From Thermoplasmata archaeon (lineage in GTDB: Archaea; Thermoplasmatota; Thermoplasmata; Thermoplasmatales; Thermoplasmataceae), in NCBI GenBank assembly GCA_021810575.1, contig JAJZIN010000012.1, positions 1 to 20,739 on the forward strand: a stretch of 20,739 bases of DNA. Direction: 5' to 3'. Of the stretch, positions 15,036 through 20,739 are shown piece after piece. The translations under genes and the position numbers were made by a program. Each line of letters starts with the position of its first letter. Position 1 is the stretch's first letter. Under the pieces are notes generated by a model that searched no databases, had not been told where the DNA came from, and was given only the letters and a program-made list of their open reading frames with translations.

Positions 15036-16307
15036 ATGAAGAGATTAATCAATAAAAATGATAAAAGTACGGTTGCAACCCTGATGCTTCTTTCTCTGTT
15101 TGTGGATCAGTGGAATGTCTTTGTAGTTCCAATGTCCAATTTTTTTATAAAGAATTCTTTCATCAGGACAAATTTGATATTTGGCCTTGCAAGCGGAGCC
15201 ATAATAGGTGGTGCAGCGGCTGGTTCCATGATGGGTGGAATCCTTTCAGACAGAATTGGGAGGAAAAAGGTTTTCATCTACAACATGATTATATTTATTC
15301 TAGCTGATCTCGGTTCTGCAATTTCACCTGACCAAACCGTATTTATCATTTTGAGATTTATAGCTGGAATTGCAGTTGGGTCTGACCTGGCAAATTGCTA
15401 TTGCTTTATCATGGATGCTATGAGCAGAGGAGACAGAGAAATTACAGGGGTCAAGAATACCCTCATGGCAAGCCTTGCCATTATGGTTATAAATTTCCTG
15501 ATTCTATTCTTACTCTTTGGCAATGTTGATTACAGTGCAATATGGAGACTGTCCATGGGAATATCAGCTATCCCGGCCGTCATAGCTTTGCTGGTATCGA
15601 GGACCCTGAAGGAGAGCCCCTACTGGAACAAATCTGATGAACGCAGAAAGGTTCGCTATTTTGAATTTCTAAGGCAGCTAAGGAGTGATAGCTTGAAATG
15701 GAGAACCACAAAGTTCAGCTGGATCTCCGGCATAGCAAGTTCGGTTGAGGTTGGAACATTTGCATTCTTCATCCCACTCATGATATCTAACTTCAGGATT
15801 TCCAGTATCATAGATCAGCGATTCCTTATCATCCTCATTTATTCCTTTGGTCTTCCAGCAGGTGTTCTGGGACCAAGATTCCTGCCGAAAATAGGACTAA
15901 AAAACCTGAGCATATATGGGTATTCGATCACGCTGATCTCACTTATAGGGACTGGAATATTTATCATCTACGGAGATTATTTAATAGTGCCAATGTTCAT
16001 GATACTTTTTGTGTGGGGAAATCACTGGAACAATCAACCCGTATTGACATCGCAGTCCCTGATATCAGATCCACTGTACCGTGGTAGGGCAACAGGTTTT
16101 TCCAACTTCGTTTCAGAGCTTCCTGCTTTTCTTTCCATAACCATTTTCCCCTTGGTAGCTGGCATAATAGGAATAGGGCTATCTACAATAATACTGGCCG
16201 TGGCACCAGCTACCGGCCTTTTGGTTTCAGTGCTTCTATTCAGAGAAATATATGGTTATGAAAATGACTTCAGAAGTGCAGAAATAGTTCAGATTGACGG
16301 CACATGA
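15036..16307 (+). CDS. MFS transporter of the metabolite:proton symporter type
   Basis: A 423-residue membrane protein with about 12 predicted helices. MFS motif A is textbook: GGILSDRIGRKKVF (residues 68-81). The partner motif 'RFIAGIAVGSDLANCYCFIMDA' (about 109-130) resembles the 'R...G.G.G.' helix 4 region of sugar, organic-acid and aromatic-acid transporters. The central loop 'RTLKESPYWNKSDERRKVRYFEFLRQLRSD' (about 190-220) has the 'ESP.WL' signature shared by sugar and acid porters. Uptake of an organic substrate is more likely than efflux, but the substrate is unknown. It is encoded divergently from dys and 76 bases upstream of the ABC pair on the same strand; the spacing and a TATA box before the ABC genes suggest separate transcription. 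Confidence 0.9.
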   Translation: MKRLINKNDKSTVATLMLLSLFVDQWNVFVVPMSNFFIKNSFIRTNLIFGLASGAIIGGAAAGSMMGGILSDRIGRKKVFIYNMIIFILADLGSAISPDQTVFIILRFIAGIAVGSDLANCYCFIMDAMSRGDREITGVKNTLMASLAIMVINFLILFLLFGNVDYSAIWRLSMGISAIPAVIALLVSRTLKESPYWNKSDERRKVRYFEFLRQLRSDSLKWRTTKFSWISGIASSVEVGTFAFFIPLMISNFRISSIIDQRFLIILIYSFGLPAGVLGPRFLPKIGLKNLSIYGYSITLISLIGTGIFIIYGDYLIVPMFMILFVWGNHWNNQPVLTSQSLISDPLYRGRATGFSNFVSELPAFLSITIFPLVAGIIGIGLSTIILAVAPATGLLVSVLLFREIYGYENDFRSAEIVQIDGT

Positions 16308-16324
16308 AATTTCATTGTGAATTT

Positions 16325-16379
16325 CTATCACTTCCTATTAATTCCCACAAAATATTTATTTAAATGCGCGTGATAGGAA
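16325..16379 (+). promoter_or_regulatory. ABC exporter promoter flanked by inverted repeats
   Basis: TATTTATT (16353-16360) lies 24-31 bases before the ATG at 16384, right for a leaderless mRNA. It is framed by CTATCAC (16325-16331) and its reverse complement GTGATAG (16370-16376). TTCCTAT (16332-16338) also pairs with ATAGGAA (16373-16379). The downstream arm would cover the transcription start, so repressor binding could close the promoter. The regulator is unknown; the PadR-like gene at 18705 is the nearest candidate. Confidence 0.45.
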
Positions 16380-16383
16380 AACG

Positions 16384-17130
16384 ATGCTACAGGAAAATCA
16401 GATGGATTCTGAAGATTCATTAATCGCGCTCAGGATGGAATCAGTTGTAAAAACATTCGGAACTATTAAGGCTGTTGATGGCGTAGATATTCAGATAAGA
16501 GATAGAGAAAGGGTAGCTCTGCTTGGAGAAAACGGTGCAGGAAAATCAACAACAATCAGGATAATTTCTGGCTTGATGAAGCCTGATAGTGGTCTGGTGA
16601 GAGTATATGGCCACAGGCCGAGCTCAATTGAAGCGAAAAAATACATTGGATATCTTCCAGAAGATGCAAGTCCATACCTGAATCTTTCTGTCAGGGAGAA
16701 TCTTGAATATATAGGAACAATTAGAAGAACTGAGAATCTTCAGGAGAGAATAGATTTTTTCCTGGATATGCTCGATCTGAGGGAAATGGAGAAACAGAAA
16801 CCTCTTACACTATCCAGAGGAAACCGGCAAAAACTGTGCCTCGCTCTCTCGATTATTCATCAGCCGAGATTTGCAATCATGGATGAACCGTTGAATTATC
16901 TTGATATACCGACACAGGAGAAGGTATTCGAATATTTTAAGAAGATGAATGCAACATTTCTAGTGTCAACTCACATATTATCCATCGCTAGAAGATTGAC
17001 AAGCAAGGTGATCATTCTGTCCTCTGGAAAAAAGGTATGGGAAGGACAGATTTCTGAACTTGAGGACCTTACGGAAGGTACAAAAACCATAGAAAGTATC
17101 GTGTCGGAACTGATGAAACATGTTTCTTAA
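16384..17130 (+). CDS. ABC transporter ATP-binding protein
   Basis: A 248-residue nucleotide-binding subunit of an ABC-2/exporter-type system. The Walker A is GENGAGKST (residues 48-56), the Q-loop region is 'IGYLPEDASPYLNLSVREN', and the Walker B is FAIMDEP (163-169) followed by a D-loop-like NYLD. The switch histidine is in STHILSI. The signature loop reads LSRGNRQ (about 143-149) instead of LSGGQ, keeping the Ser and second Gly but with Arg for the first Gly; some single-domain exporters tolerate this. It closely resembles drug/antibiotic-export ATPases. The gene overlaps the permease by 11 bases, indicating translational coupling, and the two form the transporter. Confidence 0.93.
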   Translation: MLQENQMDSEDSLIALRMESVVKTFGTIKAVDGVDIQIRDRERVALLGENGAGKSTTIRIISGLMKPDSGLVRVYGHRPSSIEAKKYIGYLPEDASPYLNLSVRENLEYIGTIRRTENLQERIDFFLDMLDLREMEKQKPLTLSRGNRQKLCLALSIIHQPRFAIMDEPLNYLDIPTQEKVFEYFKKMNATFLVSTHILSIARRLTSKVIILSSGKKVWEGQISELEDLTEGTKTIESIVSELMKHVS

Positions 17131-18538
17131 GGTGCTGAAACTTCTTATCAAGTCAAGATTTTCAAGAAATTACCTTCTTGTAATACTGTTTATTTTCATA
17201 TATTCCATTTTTACTGTAAATTTTGGACTGGATGATACTTCTAACTTTGGCTCATATTACCTTGCATTTTTCTTTCTCCTGTTTCTGCTTTCTGCCATAT
17301 ATACAGGTGGTATATCAACCACATCTGCAGACAGGGACTTTCTTCTTACATCTGCCATTGACAATCATGTTCTCGTTCCTGCCTTCTTCATCTCCCAGGC
17401 TCTTGCTTCATCTCTTATTTTCATTTCGGCCGCCTCTGCTTCTTTCATTGTATTAAAGAGTGATGAAACAGCACTACTCGTTGGTGTTGTGGATATTATA
17501 TGCATGGCCATCCTTCCAATTTCAATGAGCCTGAATATGGCAGGTACTCCAAGACCTGCAAGAATTGGAGGCGCAGCTATCGCTGGCTTATGGGTGATCT
17601 CATCTTACCTGGGTTTCCCACTGGGACCATTATCATTCCTTTCTGGCCATCTATTTGAGTCGTCAGTGTTTCTTATTATTGTTACAGTTGTTGCCACAGG
17701 AGTTTCCTTCAAGGCAATAAGCCAGGAATCTCTCCCATTCAAACTCTCCGCTATGGCATCAAAGTCAAAGGGGTTTAAGGACCTCTTTAAATTCAGAGGA
17801 AAAAAACCTGCACTCGCTGTTTTTGAACTGCATTTCAAGCAGGTAGATTTCTCATCAAGAACTGCAAGTATGGGAAATATAAGAGTTAAGGTAAATAGAG
17901 TGAGTATTTACACAATAGGACTTCTAACTACCTTCCTGGGAGTTGCCTTTGTTATATTTCAGCTCTATTATGTGAGAACTCTTTCAAAGGTAGCATCTGA
18001 TTCTCTTCTCTATATATTGTTCCCTGAAATTTACATAGCATGGGGAATTTCACTTGGACTCAGCACTGGAACTCTGTCAAAGGAGAGGGCATGGCTGGCT
18101 TTTATCTCTTTTCCGGTAGAACGATATATGCAGCTCACTGCACTTGCCAAGATGTCACAGGCACTTTTTGTATCCATTCCCATGATCGCAGCAAACATCA
18201 TTCTGGCCATACTTGGTATCCCTTTTTCCTTTGAATTCATATGGATTTTTGCCCTGCTTGTCCCCATATATTGCGGCATCAGTTTTTCCATGTCATTTTA
18301 CAGGAAGACATTCCAGATCACGCAGGAGGATGTTCTGCCTTCGACTTACAATCTGACTCAATTCATCCTTCTTCCTGTCTCTTTCATAATGCTAGTTATA
18401 CTTTTCATTGTAGCCTTTTTTGTTGGATCACTGCCATATACAATACTCGGTGCAGGAATTTTCCTTGCTGTGTTTCTGTTCAGGGAGGATCACTGGAAGA
18501 ATGGCTTATACAGGATGGTGGAAAGCGGATATGTTTGA
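17120..18538 (+). CDS. ABC transporter permease, about 12 membrane helices
   Basis: A 472-residue polytopic membrane protein, the partner of the ATPase just upstream. Roughly six hydrophobic segments (residues about 10-200) are followed by a hydrophilic, basic cytoplasmic stretch 'KSKGFKDLFKFRGKKPALAVFELHFKQ' (about 215-241), then a second set of about six helices. The two-halves-in-one layout differs from the usual six-helix ABC-2 permease and would let one chain form the whole membrane part. No signal peptide or substrate-binding protein is present, so export is likelier than import. The substrate is unknown. The ATG at 17120 lies inside the ATPase gene. Confidence 0.88.
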   Translation: MFLKVLKLLIKSRFSRNYLLVILFIFIYSIFTVNFGLDDTSNFGSYYLAFFFLLFLLSAIYTGGISTTSADRDFLLTSAIDNHVLVPAFFISQALASSLIFISAASASFIVLKSDETALLVGVVDIICMAILPISMSLNMAGTPRPARIGGAAIAGLWVISSYLGFPLGPLSFLSGHLFESSVFLIIVTVVATGVSFKAISQESLPFKLSAMASKSKGFKDLFKFRGKKPALAVFELHFKQVDFSSRTASMGNIRVKVNRVSIYTIGLLTTFLGVAFVIFQLYYVRTLSKVASDSLLYILFPEIYIAWGISLGLSTGTLSKERAWLAFISFPVERYMQLTALAKMSQALFVSIPMIAANIILAILGIPFSFEFIWIFALLVPIYCGISFSMSFYRKTFQITQEDVLPSTYNLTQFILLPVSFIMLVILFIVAFFVGSLPYTILGAGIFLAVFLFREDHWKNGLYRMVESGYV

Positions 18539-18646
18539 TTTTATCATGACCATGTTGATATGAGAGGGGTCCGTGAAGCTGGGCAAATTCTTTTATAAAT
18601 TTATATATTAAACATTTGGTGTTGATAACATTGTTTATAAAGATAA

Positions 18647-18704
18647 TTTGAATTTAAATACATAGTTATTCTTAAATACAAATTCAAAATGTCGAATTCG
18701 ATAC
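18647..18704 (+). promoter_or_regulatory. promoter of the PadR-like operon with inverted and direct repeats
   Basis: TTTGAATTT (18647-18655) and AAATTCAAA (18680-18688) are a perfect 9-bp inverted repeat around a 24-base spacer. The 9-mer TTAAATACA occurs twice, at 18654-18662 and 18672-18680, 18 bases apart. The second copy contains the likely TATA box, ending about 25 bases before the ATG at 18705. This suggests autoregulation by the downstream wHTH protein. The preceding stretch 18539-18646 is AT-rich without a gene. Confidence 0.5.
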
Positions 18705-19205
18705 ATGAATTTAGGAGAATATTCCGATAGTGCACTTTTCATTCTTTCGCTGAAACCAATGAGTGGTTACGAACTTTCAAGAAAATTGAAATGGGATGGT
18801 TCAATGGTTTCGGGAGGTACCATAAGACCATTGCTAAAGTCTCTTGAATATCACGGCTTCATAAGATATGAAATGAGGGGAAGGGCAAAGGTATATCATC
18901 TCACGTCAAAGGGCGAAAAGTATGTTTCAAATCTGCGCCTTTTCAGGGAAAATATAAGAGAAAGAATGCTGGCGGTGTCCATGGGAAGGGATCTACTGTT
19001 TCCTGATGTTCTCGCAAGTATTGAAGACACTACAATTCTGAATGAGGCAATAGACATGATGGCCTCTGTAATTATAAGGCAGGTGAAAGTTGCCTTTGTG
19101 CTTAAAAAAGCAGGAAATACTGAGGCAATAGATAGAATGGCTTCAAATCTCAATGAGGTCATCAAAGAGATACTCTCTGCAGAAAAACCAAAAATTAAGC
19201 AGTAA
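18705..19205 (+). CDS. PadR-like winged-helix transcriptional regulator
   Basis: A 166-residue DNA-binding protein. The first 80 residues form a winged helix of PadR/phenolic-acid-regulator type: 'ALFILSLKPMSGYELSRKL' helix pair, recognition segment 'SGGTIRPLLKSLEYHGFIRYEMRGRAKVYHLTSKGEKYV'. The rest is a helical region, 'IEDTTILNEAIDMMASVIIRQVKVAFVLKKAGNTEAIDRMASNLNEVIKEIL', probably for dimerisation. No cysteine or evident ligand site. PadR proteins commonly repress exporters in answer to their substrates; here an ABC exporter lies just upstream and a CopD-like membrane protein follows in the same operon 42 bases later. Its promoter carries inverted repeats fit for autoregulation. Confidence 0.85.
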   Translation: MNLGEYSDSALFILSLKPMSGYELSRKLKWDGSMVSGGTIRPLLKSLEYHGFIRYEMRGRAKVYHLTSKGEKYVSNLRLFRENIRERMLAVSMGRDLLFPDVLASIEDTTILNEAIDMMASVIIRQVKVAFVLKKAGNTEAIDRMASNLNEVIKEILSAEKPKIKQ

Positions 19206-19247
19206 TATGACATATCAGGAGATCTATATTAGAAGGAGTGATAATTG

Positions 19248-19742
19248 ATGGATTTGACCTTATTCAATACAATAATTCTGTGGCTCCACATATTTTCAGC
19301 GATAATATTTGTTGGAGGTTCCTTTTTCATATGGGTGGTTGTGATTCCTGCCTCGTATAAGATAACTGATGATGAGAAGCTAAGGACGAGAATAGTGGGA
19401 CTCATAGGAAAACAGTTCGCCTGGATTACTAATGTTTTCCTGATAATACTAGTTTTCACAGGCATATATAATGCAACCTGGTATCTGAATTACAATTTTT
19501 TTGCACTTTTCAATACACAGGGAGGAAACATTCTTCTTGTGAAAATTGTACTCGTGGGTGCAATGATCCTCATAATGTATGGAAACAACCTCTACCACGG
19601 AAAGAGGATCATGAAGATGGCCAGAGAAGGAAGGATGGATGAACTTAGAAAACTGAGGAAATGGTCTCACATGCTTTCTTATATTACACTGGGACTGATG
19701 ATTGCCATAACTATAGCAGCTGTTGCACTTCAGTTTTACTGA
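19248..19742 (+). CDS. CopD-domain-like four-helix membrane protein
   Basis: A 164-residue integral membrane protein with four helices. The start 'LWLHIFSAIIFVGGSFFIWVVVIPA' strongly resembles the CopD (copper resistance) domain, with His in the first helix. A second His pair-like feature is in 'NNLYHGKRIM' and 'KWSHMLSYITLGL' before the last helix; such histidines in this superfamily bind metal or haem. GGAGTG (19235-19240) stands seven bases before the ATG at 19248, a good Shine-Dalgarno, whereas the TTG at 19245 is too close, so the ATG is chosen. The Shine-Dalgarno and 42-base gap make it the second gene of the PadR operon. Copper handling is possible; a haem-protein or other role in the same fold cannot be excluded. 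Confidence 0.75.
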   Translation: MDLTLFNTIILWLHIFSAIIFVGGSFFIWVVVIPASYKITDDEKLRTRIVGLIGKQFAWITNVFLIILVFTGIYNATWYLNYNFFALFNTQGGNILLVKIVLVGAMILIMYGNNLYHGKRIMKMAREGRMDELRKLRKWSHMLSYITLGLMIAITIAAVALQFY

Positions 19743-20050
19743 TTATGATATAAGAATACAGGGCATGGTCTTTCTCTTAAACAGTTCAGATGGTTTATTA
19801 CGATAAGAGAAACATTTAAGCTGTTCTATGGCAGTATTAGACAAAAACTTTCGTGTACTGGTGTTAGAAAGGTTTTGACAGTCAGTGAGAATGGATCTGG
19901 TAATGTAAGAAGGCAACATGAAGATTTAAAATGATTGCTCTTTGAGTTAAATCAACAAAAATTAACCATTCATACCCATATTACTATATTAAAGGTCTTT
20001 GAACCTCTTTTAGAACTATTCGCCTGATTCACGTGGGGTTGCGGCTGGAA
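19743..20050. other. 308-base gene-poor gap
   Basis: Between the CopD-like gene and the stop of the minus-strand membrane protein there is no gene I can support. A plus-strand frame from about 19749 to the TGA at 19932 is open for about 61 codons, reading SLKQFRWFITIRETFKLFY and SIRQKLSCTGVRKVLTVSE, but it lacks an ATG/GTG start at its head and a promoter. It may be a remnant of a lost gene. The remainder is AT-rich and unremarkable; no RNA gene or terminator stands out. Confidence 0.4.
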
Positions 20051-20521
20051 CTAGGCCAGAGAAACAAGCCCAAAGACAAACAATATAAACGAAGAAATAC
20101 CTTCTACATAGAAACCTGCCTGAAGACCATAATCCACTCCAGCATAGCTGCTGAAATAGAATACATGTCCATTGAGATCTGGAGAAACCTTGTAGATGAA
20201 TATTATATAAACGATTAATGCCACTATTCCTATTATACCGGCTATAACCGAACCGAAGTTTGACTTCTGGCTTTTCTTTTTGTAGATCATAATGGACCCA
20301 AAAACAATGGCACTAATGCCTGATATTATAATCAGAATTCCTGTGATGTATGAAAGATATCGTGGCATATCCTGTGGAATAGTAGGTGTGGACAGTGGAT
20401 AAAATGTACCAGCTGGACCAAATATGCCAAGAGCCTCATTCCACCATGGTATTATGAGGGAAATCAAGATGAGAACACCGAAGAGGAGGCTCACTATTCC
20501 AGTTACTAACTTATTTCTCAT
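20051..20521 (-). CDS. four-helix membrane protein of unknown function
   Basis: This 156-residue protein has four predicted membrane helices: 'LVTGIVSLLFGVLILISLIIPWW' (about 5-27), 'YITGILIIISGISAIVFGSIMIY' (about 58-80), 'VIAGIIGIVALIVYIIFIY' (about 92-110) and the C-terminal 'ISSFILFVFGLVSLA' (about 142-156). An outside loop, 'GIFGPAGTFYPLSTPTIPQDMP', lies between helices 1 and 2, and 'FSSYAGVDYGLQAGFY' between 3 and 4. The KKKSQK stretch after helix 2 sets the positive-inside topology. The layout resembles small archaeal membrane proteins of no known role. ATG at 20521 has a TATA box (TTTATAAA, plus 20543-20550) 22-29 bases upstream and two palindromes over the promoter, so it looks tightly regulated. 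It lies downstream of rps7 on the same strand, but a terminator-like T run separates them. Confidence 0.75.
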   Translation of the reverse strand: MRNKLVTGIVSLLFGVLILISLIIPWWNEALGIFGPAGTFYPLSTPTIPQDMPRYLSYITGILIIISGISAIVFGSIMIYKKKSQKSNFGSVIAGIIGIVALIVYIIFIYKVSPDLNGHVFYFSSYAGVDYGLQAGFYVEGISSFILFVFGLVSLA

Positions 20522-20561
20522 TTGATGACTATCATCAAAAAATTTATAAACACTTGTTTAT
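20521..20561 (-). promoter_or_regulatory. promoter with two palindromes for the four-helix membrane protein
   Basis: Two perfect inverted repeats lie over the promoter. TTTGATGA (20521-20528) and TCATCAAA (20532-20539) have 8-bp arms and a 3-base centre, covering the start codon to about -18. ATAAACA (20546-20552) and TGTTTAT (20555-20561), with 7-bp arms and a 2-base centre, overlap the TATA box (20543-20550). One or two regulators probably bind here and would block initiation. Confidence 0.5.
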
Positions 20562-20576
20562 GAAAACTTTAAAGAT

Positions 20577-20583
20577 AAAAAAA
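20577..20583 (-). terminator. oligo-T tract after rps7
   Basis: On the minus strand seven T residues lie 19-25 bases after the S7 stop codon, typical of archaeal termination, and would end the ribosomal-protein transcript before the next gene's promoter. Confidence 0.5.
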
Positions 20584-20602
20584 GTTGGTTGTAATATTGG
20601 GA

Positions 20603-20739
20603 TTACCTTGCTGAGGCTGCTATTCTTTCCACTTCTTCCTTTTTGGCTACTGCGTGAGAATTCTGGTCGTTCTTTGATGCAAGTATAATCTCATCTGCGA
20701 GGCATGCCTCAATTGATTTCTTGTTTTTGTATGAAGCGT
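20603..20739 (-). CDS. rps7: 30S ribosomal protein S7, C-terminal part (runs off the window)
   Basis: Only the last 44 codons and the TAA stop (20603-20605) are inside the window; the gene continues past the right edge. The readable end is [20 protein letters not shown], then [20 protein letters not shown] and SAR. The 'CLADEII.A...D..S.A..KKEE.ERIA..AR' ending is characteristic of archaeal/eukaryal S7 (uS7), a head protein that binds 16S rRNA and nucleates 30S assembly. No EF-2 gene follows; archaeal str-type operons often have rps12-rps7-fusA order, so here the cluster ends after S7. Identification is by the conserved tail only but quite distinctive. Confidence 0.85.
   Translation of the reverse strand, partial: ASYKNKKSIEACLADEIILASKNDQNSHAVAKKEEVERIAASAR

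Noticed and set aside
16306..16325. GAAATT/AATTTC inverted repeat after the MFS stop as terminator
   Set aside because: Six AT-rich pairs and no T run behind it, so termination is not supported.
1..20739. CRISPR arrays, tandem repeat arrays, intact insertion sequences, prophage or defence genes
   Set aside because: No regularly spaced repeats, no intact transposase or integrase and no recognisable defence protein was found on either strand.

Overview
The window looks like a piece of the chromosome of a thermoacidophilic archaeon of the order Thermoplasmatales (Ferroplasma/Cuniculiplasma-like; the genus is a guess). Reasons: archaeal-type genes (nascent polypeptide-associated complex, deoxyhypusine synthase, archaeal class I CCA-adding enzyme, ribosomal protein S7), a zinc-type 7Fe ferredoxin with an N-terminal His-rich extension, tRNA genes without encoded CCA, AT-rich DNA, TATA boxes about 25 bases before many start codons with no Shine-Dalgarno (leaderless pattern), and a surface protein carrying the 'GLP.G..W' repeats common in Thermoplasmatales.

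Layout. 1-2778: aconitase with its promoter. 2844-4599: a small NifX-like protein and a DNA photolyase diverging from a shared 58-base promoter region. 4616-6330: purM (minus), then the zinc ferredoxin (plus). 6357-8484: tRNA-Gln(UUG) followed 12 bases later by a ubiquitin-like MoaD/ThiS/SAMP protein ending in GG; converging on it, with a 33-base 3' overlap, is a NAC-CCA-nucleotidyltransferase operon; then tRNA-Phe(GAA). 8624-10564: a SufR-like wHTH regulator with three cysteines diverges from an MFS transporter across a palindrome-rich control region. 10565-10900 holds a decayed IS3-family transposase. 10901-13387: a secreted, membrane-anchored beta-helix surface protein. 13488-14854: a small unknown protein and deoxyhypusine synthase. 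15036-18538: an MFS transporter and an ABC exporter pair with overlapping genes. 18705-19742: a PadR-like regulator and a CopD-like membrane protein in one operon. 20051-20521: a four-helix membrane protein of unknown function. 20603 to the edge: the C-terminal end of ribosomal protein S7.

How it fits together: most of the window is housekeeping (TCA cycle, purines, tRNA maturation, protein quality, eIF5A modification, iron-sulfur electron transfer), with transport and regulator cassettes between. I see no CRISPR array, intact mobile element, defence island or secondary-metabolite cluster. The most interesting places are the tRNA-Gln/SAMP/CCA junction, the SufR-like regulator with its triple operator, the regulator promoters with inverted repeats, and the surface protein next to the IS remnant. 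Start codons were moved inward from the longest open frame in several genes because the TATA spacing or a Shine-Dalgarno sequence fits better; this is noted per gene.
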